The notes: generated by a model from the sequence alone, not told the origin. A stretch of DNA of 64,000 nucleotides from Evansella clarkii (GCF_002019695.1 NZ_KV917376.1:361519-425518), one strand, 5' to 3'; counted from the first letter of the stretch, positions 46,319 to 54,964 are shown. Numbers and translations: made by a program.

Positions 46319-46463
46319 AATACTGCCTGTATCCAGTCTTTTTTCAAAGGATGATTATTTAGAATATGTAAAAATATCATTAGTTTGTTTCATATGGTAG
46401 ACATTTAGGGGAAATATAGGTAACATAACAGACTCATGCAATAATATCCAATTTGATACACAG

Positions 46464-46589
46464 AGAGGAGGATTCATTCGTTTCCTTATTTTACAGGCTT
46501 CTGGAATCATTTGCTGATGCAGTATTCAGCACCTGGCAGAATACAAGTGTGCACAGGGCCTTATCCAGAACGAATGATTAATAAGCATG
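46464..46589 (+). promoter_or_regulatory. BCCT ribosome site separated from its start by a large hairpin
   Basis: AGAGGAGG (46464-46471) is the only good ribosome site before the BCCT ATG at 46587, but it is 115 bases away. TCATTCGTT right after it (46474-46482) is the mirror of AACGAATGA (46569-46577), nine bases before the ATG. Pairing would bring the two together at a normal distance of about 10 bases. Inside the loop GCTGA and TCAGC form another hairpin. Confidence 0.5.
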
Positions 46590-48434
46590 AAAAATAATTA
46601 CGAATATCAGACAAAAAAACCAAGCATCGTTTTTTACATTTCTGCTCCATTAGTAGCGTTATTTGTCTTATGGGGAGCAATTGGACCGCAGTCCCTTGAA
46701 CGCGTTTCCAATTCTGCCTTAGCAGCGACACTCGACAATTTCGGATGGTTCTATATGCTGGCGACGGCCTTATTCATTGTATTTGTCCTTTTTCTGGCAG
46801 TCAGTCCTTTTGGAAGACTTCGCCTCGGAAAACCCGACGAGCGTCCGGAGTACAAATTTTATACATGGCTGGGAATGCTCTTTTCAGCTGGAATTGGTGT
46901 AGGATTTGTATTCTGGGGAGTTGCGGAGCCGGCGCTTTATTATCTGGATCCGCATCCTGATTACGCCAATGCGTCCGACGAAGTAAGAGCTGCAGCGGGG
47001 CTGAGGTATGGAGTTTTCCATTGGGCTCTTCACCCATGGGCAATATTCTCCCTTGTTGCCTTAACTTTGGCCTACGTCCAGTTCAGAAAAGATCAGCCTG
47101 CATTAATCAGTTCTGCTTTCCAGCCGATTCTCGGGGACAGAACCAAAGGTCCTCTCGGAAAAGGAATTGATGTCCTTGCAGTTTTAGCCACTTCCACTGG
47201 GGTTGCCACTACCTTCGGGCTAAGTGCTCTGCAAATAACAGGGGGTCTGTCCCATCTGACCACAGGGGCGATTCCGAATAATGCGGTAACTAACATGGTA
47301 GTAATAGCTATTGTTACTGTCCTGTTCATATTTTCTGCTGCAACAGGGGTTAATAAGGGAATTAAAATTTTAAGTACAATTAACCTCACAATTGCGGCCC
47401 TTCTGCTAATATTTGTTATTATTTTTGGGCCAAGTTTATTTATCGCCCAAAATATCGTATCAGTAATAGGCGGGTACTTAGGAAATGTCGTACAGATGAG
47501 CCTTGACCTTAATCCGTTCGGTGACGGAGCATGGCTTGGGACGTATACAATTTTCTTCTGGGCATGGCATATTTCATGGGCTCCGTTCATGGGAATATTT
47601 ATTGCCCGAATTTCCCGAGGCCGGACAATCCGTGAGTTCGTGGCTGGCGTTCTTATTGTTCCTTCCCTGCTTGCTGTACTCTGGTTTACAGCTTTTGGAG
47701 GCACAGCTCTGGATTTAATTCTTGGAGGGAATGAGCAGATCGGAACACTCGTTTTAGAGAATGTTGAAGTAGCCCTGTTCGCAACGTTAAGCGAACTTCC
47801 TCTTGGTATTATTATGAGCATACTTGCTGTCACGCTGATTATCATCTTTTTCATCACTTCAGCTGACTCTGCTTCTTACGTTCTGGCCGCACTCACAAGT
47901 GATGGCAGCCTGGATCCTAAATTAAGCGTTAAAGTAATCTGGGGCTTTCTGATTGCCGGTACAGCAAGTGTACTTCTCGTTAGTGGAGGACTTAACGGTC
48001 TTCAGACAGCGTCCATTGTTGCGGCATTGCCATTTGCGATCATAATGGTTGTAATGGTATTTTCACTGCTGATTATGATGGGAAGAGACCTCAAGGTCGA
48101 ACAGAAGCGTACCACACGGAAACAGACAAAGCGGGTTAAAGAAGAAGTTTATGGCGGAATGTACGACAACATGAAAGAAAGAGTCTATGATGACGTGAAG
48201 GAAGAAGTTTATGAAGATATAAAAGAAGAGGTCTATGAACAGGTCAAAGAAGAAGTTTACGACGACTTGAAAGAAGAAGTCTATGAGGAATTTAAAGAAA
48301 AGGTGTACGAGGACTTGCGGGACGATCTGGAAGAGCAGCTTAACGGAGAGCTCGATACACCAGGCACTCCTGATAAAGCAGAAAAAAAGGATGTCCCGGA
48401 CCTTAGGGATGACGATAAAGACAGAAAAAAATAA
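46587..48434 (+). CDS. BCCT-family osmolyte transporter (glycine betaine/choline type)
   Basis: 615-aa sodium- or proton-coupled carrier with twelve membrane helices (about 10-515). Family signatures are SAGIGVGFVFWGVAEP and the substrate-site stretch FFWAWHISWAPFMGIFIARISRGRTIREF with its Trp residues. TADSASYVL-type motif ITSADSASYVLAAL is present. It likely imports betaine or a related solute. The C-terminal ~100 residues form a charged tail in which an 8-residue unit (KEEVYEDI-like) recurs about eight times. No ribosome site adjoins the ATG. It complements the OpuA system at 31-34 kb. Confidence 0.9.
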   Translation: MKNNYEYQTKKPSIVFYISAPLVALFVLWGAIGPQSLERVSNSALAATLDNFGWFYMLATALFIVFVLFLAVSPFGRLRLGKPDERPEYKFYTWLGMLFSAGIGVGFVFWGVAEPALYYLDPHPDYANASDEVRAAAGLRYGVFHWALHPWAIFSLVALTLAYVQFRKDQPALISSAFQPILGDRTKGPLGKGIDVLAVLATSTGVATTFGLSALQITGGLSHLTTGAIPNNAVTNMVVIAIVTVLFIFSAATGVNKGIKILSTINLTIAALLLIFVIIFGPSLFIAQNIVSVIGGYLGNVVQMSLDLNPFGDGAWLGTYTIFFWAWHISWAPFMGIFIARISRGRTIREFVAGVLIVPSLLAVLWFTAFGGTALDLILGGNEQIGTLVLENVEVALFATLSELPLGIIMSILAVTLIIIFFITSADSASYVLAALTSDGSLDPKLSVKVIWGFLIAGTASVLLVSGGLNGLQTASIVAALPFAIIMVVMVFSLLIMMGRDLKVEQKRTTRKQTKRVKEEVYGGMYDNMKERVYDDVKEEVYEDIKEEVYEQVKEEVYDDLKEEVYEEFKEKVYEDLRDDLEEQLNGELDTPGTPDKAEKKDVPDLRDDDKDRKK

Positions 48435-48447
48435 CGTGTACTTTCCG

Positions 48448-48475
48448 AGCCCGGCAATCAGCCGGGCTTTTTTTA
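48448..48475 (+). terminator. Terminator of the BCCT gene
   Basis: 8-bp stem AGCCCGGC / GCCGGGCT, 5-base loop, seven T residues. Confidence 0.92.
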
Positions 48476-48508
48476 CATTTAATCGTCATTTAGGTGTACT
48501 AAAACATT

Positions 48509-48886
48509 TTAACCTGACAAAGTAAAACCTGCCAGGAACATCAGGATGCTTCCTGCAATAGATAACATTAAATAAGCAGCCAATGGGCCCCTTTTTCTTT
48601 TTTGCAGAAGAACAGCGGCTTCTACACTAAAAGTAGAAAAAGTAGTGAATGCACCGAAAAAACCAAGTCCCACCAGCATAAATGGCCAGTCCGCTTCAGT
48701 GATTAATGGTATTGCACCATATACGAGACCGAAGAAAAGCCCGAGTCCTAATGATCCAAGAAGGTTAACCAGGAGCATCGCGGTTGGAATTGCTCTTTCC
48801 TTCGTGTGGTTCTTAATCCACAGTCCCAGCAGATAACGCGCAGCAGAGCCTGCGCCTCCGCCTAAAGCGACGAGAATAATATTCAT
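48509..48886 (-). CDS. crcB2: Fluoride channel FluC/CrcB, second subunit
   Basis: 125-aa four-helix membrane protein. GGGAGSAARYLLG, VNLLGSLGLG and GFFGAFTTFSTFS are the Fluc signatures, with pore Asn and Phe residues. Bacillus Fluc channels are often two-gene heterodimers. It overlaps the first subunit gene by four bases. It exports fluoride that leaks into the cell. Confidence 0.93.
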   Translation of the reverse strand: MNIILVALGGGAGSAARYLLGLWIKNHTKERAIPTAMLLVNLLGSLGLGLFFGLVYGAIPLITEADWPFMLVGLGFFGAFTTFSTFSVEAAVLLQKRKRGPLAAYLMLSIAGSILMFLAGFTLSG

Positions 48887-49335
48887 CTCTGCCCCTCCCC
48901 TTTTTCCTTGATTCCGCGTCCAGCTGCCAGACTTCCCAGTGTCATTCCGGCAAGCGCCAGAAACATCCCTCCAAACATAGAAGAAAAGATATATACCATG
49001 GTTGAGGCAGCGGAACCTGTTTCAGCAAGGAAAACAGTGTCAGCCGCTAACGTTGACATAGTAGTAAACCCGCCGCAAAAACCAACTCCAATCCCTTCCT
49101 TAAAATGTGGCTGAATGGTTCTTTTTAATATGTATCCTGTTAAAAAACCGAGCAGCAGGCTGCCGGCAAGGTTTTCCAGCAGTGTCCCCCAGGGGAACAG
49201 CAAAAGGCTTGTCTGCACGTTAATTGTATATCGAAGGAGCGTGCCAAGAGCCCCGCCGGTAAAAATAAAAATAATAACAATCCAATGTCTGTCAGGCGAT
49301 TTCAAGAATATACCGTCCTTTCCTGAAGGCTGCAT
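48883..49335 (-). CDS. crcB1: Fluoride channel FluC/CrcB, first subunit
   Basis: Up to 150 aa, four helices. GGALGTLLRY, ENLAGSLLLG and GFCGGFTTMSTLA are the Fluc signatures. The N-terminus is longer than usual: the true start may be a TTG at about codon 11, ten bases after AAAGGA. No fluoride riboswitch is recognisable in the 49336-49420 leader. Confidence 0.9.
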   Translation of the reverse strand: MQPSGKDGIFLKSPDRHWIVIIFIFTGGALGTLLRYTINVQTSLLLFPWGTLLENLAGSLLLGFLTGYILKRTIQPHFKEGIGVGFCGGFTTMSTLAADTVFLAETGSAASTMVYIFSSMFGGMFLALAGMTLGSLAAGRGIKEKGEGQR

Positions 49336-49421
49336 ATGAGTTTTGTTTCTTTAAGTATGTATATTAACTTTTATATTAAACTGAGATAGTAAGTACACGG
49401 CGCCTCTTTGTAAAAATATTT

Positions 49422-49455
49422 TAAAAAGGCCTGTTCCAGTTCAGGAACAGGCCTT
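49422..49455 (-). terminator. Terminator of the cold shock gene
   Basis: Perfect 12-bp stem AAGGCCTGTTCC and its mirror, 6-base loop, T run on the minus strand. Confidence 0.93.
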
Positions 49456-49475
49456 GGCTATTTTATCAGTCGGAA

Positions 49476-49673
49476 TTAAAGCTTTACTACGTTAGCAGCT
49501 TGAGGGCCACGATCGCCATCAACGATTTCAAATTCTACTTCTTGACCTTCTTCAAGAGTTTTGAAACCTTCTGATTGGATAGCAGAGAAGTGTACGAATA
49601 CGTCGTCTCCACCTTCGCGCTCGATAAATCCGAAACCTTTTTCTGAGTTAAACCATTTTACTTTGCCTGTCAT
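49476..49673 (-). CDS. cspB: Cold shock protein (CspB-like RNA chaperone)
   Basis: 65-aa single cold-shock domain. RNP1 (KGFGFIE) and RNP2 (VFVHF) are intact, as is the GPQAANV end. It melts RNA structure at low temperature and acts generally on translation. AAGGAGG lies eight bases before the ATG. The promoter at 49789-49817 gives a leader of about 110 bases with a hairpin (CGAAAA-TTTTCG), typical of cold shock mRNAs. Confidence 0.96.
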   Translation of the reverse strand: MTGKVKWFNSEKGFGFIEREGGDDVFVHFSAIQSEGFKTLEEGQEVEFEIVDGDRGPQAANVVKL

Positions 49674-49788
49674 GTTAACGGCCTCCTTAAAATAAATGAA
49701 AAGTTAAATCTTTGAATACCGTAAAACCATTTCATGCCTTGCATAGTCGGCCGAAAACGTTTTTCGATTTCAAAACATTTACTAATAG

Positions 49789-49817
49789 ATCATATCATAC
49801 CCTCAAACCTGATGCAA
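49789..49817 (-). promoter_or_regulatory. SigA promoter of the cold shock gene
   Basis: Minus strand reads TTGCAT, 17 bases, TATGAT, giving a transcript start near 49780 and a long leader. Confidence 0.7.
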
Positions 49818-49874
49818 ATATAAAATTTCCTGTTTTCACCTGCTCTGGCAGCCGTAATTTTCGTTAAAGATCCT

Positions 49875-50309
49875 CTAATCTCTGATGTCTATTTTCTGCT
49901 GCATCTGATGCCCGTATTCTTCGAAAGCAGGTTCCCCGGCGGTTTTCAGTCCGTATTCAGCTTCTATATGCACCTCATAAATACCTGGAAGGAGCTCGAG
50001 TGCCAGCGTATCCCCCTCAAGTTCCTCACCGCTGTCCAGAACCTCTTTAACATGAAATTCTCCATCACTGTCCTCTTTCAGAAAGATAATTCCGTCTTCA
50101 TCTTCTACCTTTGTAATCGTTGCGATAGTCTGGTTGAATTCAAATTCTGCCTCAACAGATCCTTCATAAGTAATCACAGGGGTCATATACAACGTCCCTT
50201 CAGCATATAAAGGATCAAGCCATAATTCAACTTCCGTATGTCCTTCAGCTTCACCGCATGACCTGAAACTTATTACCAGAAACATAAGAACTACAGCGGC
50301 CGCTTTCAT
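49875..50309 (-). CDS. Secreted or lipid-anchored protein of unknown function
   Basis: 144 aa. The N-terminus has a signal peptide ending SFRSCGEA; the Cys might be lipid-modified although FRSC is a poor lipobox. The mature part is acidic and probably all-beta, with SVEAEFEFNQTIATITK and PGIYEVHIEAEYGL, as in proteins related to intracellular proteinase inhibitor folds; I cannot name it. The start is ATG at 50309, nine bases after AAAGGAG. Confidence 0.65.
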   Translation of the reverse strand: MKAAAVVLMFLVISFRSCGEAEGHTEVELWLDPLYAEGTLYMTPVITYEGSVEAEFEFNQTIATITKVEDEDGIIFLKEDSDGEFHVKEVLDSGEELEGDTLALELLPGIYEVHIEAEYGLKTAGEPAFEEYGHQMQQKIDIRD

Positions 50310-50452
50310 AACAGACATCTCCTTTTCCAGAAAAGTCAGTAAATAGTAAACCGTAATTCCAGTTTACTAATTTCTGGGTTTTATTTAAAGAAGAGCTTGA
50401 TAAAAAAACACAGTATTTTGTAACTATCCCAGCCCTGCACCTGAGTATTGGA

Positions 50453-50486
50453 TAAAAAAAAAACCGTACAGGCTGGGCCGGTACGG
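50453..50486 (-). terminator. Terminator of the spore coat genes
   Basis: 6-bp stem CCGTAC / GTACGG followed by nine T residues on the minus strand. Confidence 0.8.
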
Positions 50487-50501
50487 AGGAAGTTTTGAAT
50501 G

Positions 50502-50966
50502 TTACAGAATATCCAGCTTTACAGCTAGTGCAATTAAAAGCTGTAAGAGGATCTGGATGTTTGCCGCCACTTGAGTATCTGTAGTGGAAACTTCTACATT
50601 TCGTGAATTCTCTATAACTGTTTTCTGGAAAGTAACCTGCTTAACTTTAGCTGTCTGCATTAGTTCCTGGGTGAACTCTTCAGCAGTCTGGGAACTCCCA
50701 ACTGAAATGCTTATTAGTATAACCAGCGCTGCCTGAAGGGCTGCCTGCAGGTTTACGGCTGCTTTTGTATCTGTTGTTGTGACAGTAACATCGCAGGAAT
50801 CTTTAATGAAAATATATTCTTCGTTTAGCTGGAGAGTTTTACTTTTATTCGCAGCCTCCTGAGTGTCATCTTTTTTGTCGTCCAGGCAGAGTGGATGCTT
50901 CCTGGAAGTATCAAGCGCACTCCAGCTGCTGTTTGAATCACTTGAACGGTAAACTTCCTGGTTCAC
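50502..50966 (-). CDS. Spore coat protein of the CotX/CotV family
   Basis: 154 aa. Two copies of the spore coat X domain are visible: CDVTVTTTDTKAAVNLQAALQAAL and, 60 residues on, NVEVSTTDTQVAANIQILLQLL (each shortened here in description: VTTTDTKAAVNLQ and VSTTDTQVAANIQ). The double domain is like CotX. It is an insoluble outer coat/crust component. The start is a GTG with AAAGGAGG eight bases upstream. It lies downstream of the CotW-like gene. Confidence 0.88.
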   Translation of the reverse strand: MNQEVYRSSDSNSSWSALDTSRKHPLCLDDKKDDTQEAANKSKTLQLNEEYIFIKDSCDVTVTTTDTKAAVNLQAALQAALVILISISVGSSQTAEEFTQELMQTAKVKQVTFQKTVIENSRNVEVSTTDTQVAANIQILLQLLIALAVKLDIL

Positions 50967-51054
50967 TTGGTATGCCTCCTTTTTGTTTAGTCTCTATAAT
51001 CTATGTTGTCGACCTGCAAAAGGTTGGACACTCGAACCAAGTAATCTATCCAAT

Positions 51055-51384
51055 TTATTTCTTTCGCCTTGTTTTCTCATTTCCCAGGAACAGCTTCGGC
51101 TGTAATGGTTTCCCTGCAGAAATAAACTTTGCAGGAGAAGCACTCTGCTGTTCAGCTGTGCTTCCAGTTTCCTCAGCCGTTTTTGTTTTTTCCATATCGG
51201 CTTCTGTTACTTTTTTAGCTGTCTGATTCTCTAAAAAATTTTCTACCTCCTTCTGAATATTAGTGACTATTTCCCGGATCCGCTCTTTTTCCTCTTTATC
51301 AACCTTTACTTTTTCTGATGTTATGCCATGCTTTTTCATCAGCCTGTCAACGTAAACGTCCAGTAGTTGATTGTATTCCTTCAA
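51055..51384 (-). CDS. CotW-like spore coat protein
   Basis: 109 aa from a TTG start, seven bases after GGGAGGG. The first half (LMKKHGITSEKVKVDKEEK, ending ENQTAKK) resembles B. subtilis CotW in sequence and order; the second half is low complexity and ends in basic residues. CotW sits with CotX in the spore crust. The longer reading of 159 codons has no ribosome site and crosses part of the dispersed element. Pairing with the CotX-like gene supports the call. Confidence 0.75.
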   Translation of the reverse strand: MKEYNQLLDVYVDRLMKKHGITSEKVKVDKEEKERIREIVTNIQKEVENFLENQTAKKVTEADMEKTKTAEETGSTAEQQSASPAKFISAGKPLQPKLFLGNEKTRRKK

Positions 51385-51518
51385 ACTTTTTCCCTCCCTG
51401 TGCATGCAAAGATACTGTATCCTATGCACAGAAGACCGGAAAAGCTTAGGGATATACCCTTGTTTCCTGGAAAGAAAGTTTAAATGAACATGTGAAAATA
51501 CAAGGTCCATTAGCCTCA

Positions 51519-51566
51519 TAAAGTGAACCTTCAATCAGTGGGGGTCTTATTCATCCCCCACTGAAA
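51519..51566 (+). repeat. Dispersed two-hairpin element, truncated copy 4
   Basis: Only the first hairpin end is present: AAAGTGAACCTTCAATCAG, GGGGG, then CCCCCACTGA. The long second hairpin is missing. It lies between the divergent CotW-like and NERD genes. Confidence 0.8.
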
Positions 51567-51629
51567 CTTGCCTTTTTAGCCAGACTCGATTATCTTGAAT
51601 GTAAATAACTAAAAGGGGCTGAACCATGA

Positions 51630-52547
51630 ATGAAGCACAATTTCATAAAACTCCGTACCGAACCGCTTGAAGTAACCCTTCTTAAACTCCTCCGTTCCCG
51701 CTTCGTACTCCCTGAAGAAACCAACAACTATTATTTAAGCAAATTAAAAGGTTATGAAGGCGAGTGTTACCTGGACTCATTGCTCGCAACTTTAACAAGT
51801 AACTCTCTTATCCTCTGCGACCTCCTCTTTGAGCAAAATAACACCACTTTCCAGATCGACACCTTGCTGCTCTCCCAAAAGACCCTCTATCTTTTTGAAG
51901 TAAAAAACCTTGAAGGCGATTATTACATTAAGAATGGTGACTGGTTCAGAAAATCGACAGGCAAGGCAATAACTAACCCTGTTCACCAGTTAAAACGCTG
52001 CGAAACTCTTCTTCGCTCGCTCCTTCATTCACGGAATATCAGGATGGAAATTGAACCTTACCTTGTTTTCACAAACCCTCTTTTCACCTTATATCAATCC
52101 CCGCTTGATATGCCTGCCTTTTTCCCGGGACAGTTAAATTCTTTGTTAAAAAAACTGAATCGATCATCCTCTGAAATGAATGGAAGCCATCAGCAGCTGG
52201 CCCAGTTCCTTTTAAGCAGGCATGTCATTGATTCACCATACGGACGACTTCCTGAATACAGATATGAGGATCTCCAAAAAGGAGTTACTTGCAGGAAGTG
52301 CATGTCGTTGAATGTGGCGGTGACCAAATATACTACGATATGTAACGCTTGCAGTCATGCGGAGAAAAACGTGTCCTGCATCCTGCAGGTGGCAAAAGAC
52401 CTGAAACTACTGTTTCCAGATAGGTTGCTAACCTTAAATGCAGTAGAACACTGGTGTAATTACTTGTATTCAAAGAAAGCAATTCAACGCGTTTTAGGAA
52501 CAAACTATAAATTAATTAACAAGGGGAAGTACTCGTATTATTTATAA
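51630..52547 (+). CDS. NERD-domain protein with C-terminal zinc ribbon
   Basis: 305 aa. The NERD (nuclease-related) domain spans about residues 35-150, with GEC..LDSLL, FQIDTLLLSQKTLYLFEVKNLEG; the Asp and Glu-x-Lys (EVK) fit a restriction-like nuclease core. A Cys4 zinc ribbon follows (CRKC near 222, CNAC near 240). NERD proteins are common in Bacillus and their role is unclear. The ATG at 51630 is 12 bases after AAAGGGG; another ATG four bases upstream is out of frame. Confidence 0.8.
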   Translation: MKHNFIKLRTEPLEVTLLKLLRSRFVLPEETNNYYLSKLKGYEGECYLDSLLATLTSNSLILCDLLFEQNNTTFQIDTLLLSQKTLYLFEVKNLEGDYYIKNGDWFRKSTGKAITNPVHQLKRCETLLRSLLHSRNIRMEIEPYLVFTNPLFTLYQSPLDMPAFFPGQLNSLLKKLNRSSSEMNGSHQQLAQFLLSRHVIDSPYGRLPEYRYEDLQKGVTCRKCMSLNVAVTKYTTICNACSHAEKNVSCILQVAKDLKLLFPDRLLTLNAVEHWCNYLYSKKAIQRVLGTNYKLINKGKYSYYL

Positions 52548-52573
52548 ATGAGGCTATTTATACTCTTGTATCC

Positions 52574-53160
52574 CTTGAGTTTATGCTATCCTCTCGCTCA
52601 TGGGATGCAAGACGCTCTTGCACTACTTGGGTTATCGCTTTCCTCTCGCTCATGGGATGCAAGACGCTCTTGCACTACTTGGGTTATCGCTTTCCTCTCG
52701 CTCATGGGATGCAAGACGCTCTTGCACTACTTGAGTTAACGCTTTCCTTTCGCTCATGGGATGCAAGACGCTCTTGCACTACTTGAGGTAACACTTTCCA
52801 CCCGCTCATGGGATGCAAGATGCTCTTGCACTACTTGAGCTAACGCTTTCCTCTCGCTCATGGGATGCAAGACGCTCTTTCACTACTTGAGTTAACGCTC
52901 TCCTTTCACTCAGGGGATGCAAGACGCTCTCGCACTACTTGAGCTAACGCTTTCCTCTCGCTCATGGGATGCAAGACGCTCTTGCACTACTTGAGTTAAC
53001 GCTCTCCTCTCACTCAGGGGATGCAAGACGCTCTTGCACTACTTGAGTTAACGCTCTCCTTTCACTCAGGGGATGCAAGACGCTCTCGCACTACTTGAGT
53101 TAACGCTCTCCTCTCGCTCATGGGATGCAAGACGCTCTTTCACCACTTGAGGTCATCCCT
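52574..53160. repeat. 52-bp tandem repeat array, family A, locus 2
   Basis: CTTGAG-like anchors at 52574, 52626, 52678, 52730, 52782, 52834, 52886, 52938, 52990, 53042, 53094 and 53146, all 52 bp apart. Each unit keeps GATGCAAGACGCTCTTGCA, a 7-bp inverted repeat around CGC. The CTTGAG arm is no longer matched by CTCAAG here (GCTCATGGG instead). It lies between the converging NERD and phosphoglucomutase genes. Short open frames inside it are by-products of the repeat. Confidence 0.96.
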
Positions 53161-53183
53161 TCCTTTTACTCAGGGCACGAATC

Positions 53184-53218
53184 AATAAAAAAAGCACAGG
53201 CATAAGCCTGTACTTTTT
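53184..53218 (-). terminator. Terminator of pgcA
   Basis: 9-bp stem AGCACAGGC / GCCTGTACT, 4-base loop, seven T residues on the minus strand. Confidence 0.88.
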
Positions 53219-53224
53219 CATCTG

Positions 53225-54964
53225 TTAACTCTGGTGTTCCTGTATTTTTTTCAGCAGCGGCTCCACAATAACCTTTAGTTTGTTTTCAGCGTCTTCTTCT
53301 GTCTCCCCTTTAACGCCGAAATATAGTTTAAGTTTTGGCTCAGTACCTGAAGGACGGAGGCAGAACCATGACCCATCGGTCATCACGTATTTCAGCACAT
53401 TGGATTTCGGAAGCCCGGTTGGCTTCTCTGTACCAGTTCGCTTATCGTAAACGGTTTCTTCCAGATAATCCTCCACTCTTTCAAGCTGGAAGCCGTCATT
53501 CAGCTCCAGCGGGGACTTTCTGAACGTATCAAGGAAATTTTTCATTGTTTCCGTGCCCTCTTTCCCTTTAAAAATAAAGGAATGAAGGGTTTCCCTATAG
53601 TAACCGTATTCTTCATAAAGCCCGTCCAGAGCTTCAAATAATGTTTTTCCCTGCTGTTTATAATGCATAGCAGTTTCTGAGGCAAGCAGTGCCGCCTGAA
53701 TGGCATCTTTATCCCTGACAAACGGCTTAATTAAATACCCGTAACTTTCTTCGTACCCAAACAGGAATGATTTACTGTTATCTTTTTCATAGCCGCGGAT
53801 TTTTTCAGCAATGTATTTAAATCCAGTCAGTACATCAACAGACTCGATATTGAATGATTCCGCAATAGCTTTTCCTAACGGCGAAGTAACGATAGTCTGT
53901 ACCATCACACCGTTTTCAGGCAGTATAGCCTTTTCCTTACCAGCAGACAGAAGATAATGAAGCATTAATGCGCCTGTCTGGTTTCCGTTAAGGACTTCAT
54001 AAACTCCTGATTTATTTTTCGCAGCCACCCCCACCCTGTCACCATCAGGATCGGTTGCGATCAGTATATCAGCATCCGTTTTTAAACCTTCTTTTATTGC
54101 CAGGTCAAAAGCTACATGCTCTTCCGGGTTAGCAGAGGATACGTTTGAAAAAGAAGAATCCGGTTCTGCCTGGGACGCCACGACATGCAGTTTTGAATAC
54201 CCCGCTTTATTAAAACTGTTAACGACAGGAACTTTTGAAGCCCCATGGAGAGGAGTAAACACAATGGATAAATCGCCACCATTGCTGTTTACAAGCTCGC
54301 GATCCCGAATGACATCCAGAAGCTCTTCCTCGTAGGCTTCGTCCATTTCAGCCCCCAGATAGGAGAGACGCCCCTCTTCTTCCAGTTCATTCACTTCTTT
54401 TATATCAATGGAAAGTTCGTCTTTAATTTCGTTCACTCTTCTCAGAAGCTCATCAGAATCAGCTCCTGCAAGCTGAGCCCCATCTTCTCCATAAACTTTA
54501 AAGCCATTATATTCAGGAGGGTTATGACTTGCAGTAATCATAATACCTGCTGCAGTGTCCAGCTTCCTTACTGCAAAAGAAAGCTGCGGAGTCGGACGGA
54601 GTTCCTCAAAAACATAAACACGGATTCCATCTGTCCCAAGTACACGGGCAGATTCCAGGGCGAACTCTTTTGAATAACGTCGGTTGTCGTAAGAAATAGC
54701 AACTCCTTTTTGCTTTGCTGCATCGCCCTTTTCACTTATCAATTGAGCAAGACCCTTCGCAGCCTTTCTTACTGTGTACTTATTCATCCGGTTTGTACCT
54801 GGCCCCAGTTCCCCTCGCATTCCACCAGTACCAAATTCAAGAGACTTATAAAAAGCGTCCTCCAGGAAACCCTGGTGTCCGCGCAACTCCTCAAGTTCAA
54901 CCTTTAAATCCTCATCAAGTTCTTTATGCAGCAGCCAGCGCTGATATTGTTCTTCCCATTTCAT
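53225..54964 (-). CDS. pgcA: Alpha-phosphoglucomutase
   Basis: 579-aa enzyme that interconverts glucose-6-phosphate and glucose-1-phosphate for wall teichoic acid and glycolipid synthesis. The phosphoserine is in TASHNPPEYNGFK, the Mg2+ loop in ATDPDGDRVG, the sugar-binding loop in GYEESYGY and the phosphate site in RPSGTEPK. Length matches B. subtilis PgcA. Single gene; it lies downstream of nothing obvious. Confidence 0.94.
   Translation of the reverse strand: MKWEEQYQRWLLHKELDEDLKVELEELRGHQGFLEDAFYKSLEFGTGGMRGELGPGTNRMNKYTVRKAAKGLAQLISEKGDAAKQKGVAISYDNRRYSKEFALESARVLGTDGIRVYVFEELRPTPQLSFAVRKLDTAAGIMITASHNPPEYNGFKVYGEDGAQLAGADSDELLRRVNEIKDELSIDIKEVNELEEEGRLSYLGAEMDEAYEEELLDVIRDRELVNSNGGDLSIVFTPLHGASKVPVVNSFNKAGYSKLHVVASQAEPDSSFSNVSSANPEEHVAFDLAIKEGLKTDADILIATDPDGDRVGVAAKNKSGVYEVLNGNQTGALMLHYLLSAGKEKAILPENGVMVQTIVTSPLGKAIAESFNIESVDVLTGFKYIAEKIRGYEKDNSKSFLFGYEESYGYLIKPFVRDKDAIQAALLASETAMHYKQQGKTLFEALDGLYEEYGYYRETLHSFIFKGKEGTETMKNFLDTFRKSPLELNDGFQLERVEDYLEETVYDKRTGTEKPTGLPKSNVLKYVMTDGSWFCLRPSGTEPKLKLYFGVKGETEEDAENKLKVIVEPLLKKIQEHQS

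Noticed and set aside
49336..49421. Fluoride riboswitch before crcB1
   Set aside because: The conserved GGCGAUGG-type start and pseudoknot bases are not present.
51385..51534. 50-codon extension of the CotW-like gene
   Set aside because: It includes part of the dispersed element and lacks a ribosome site; the TTG at 51384 has GGGAGGG at good spacing.
52548..52786. Short open frames in the family A array
   Set aside because: Period 52 shifts frame at each unit; the peptides are only repeat translation and lack ribosome sites.
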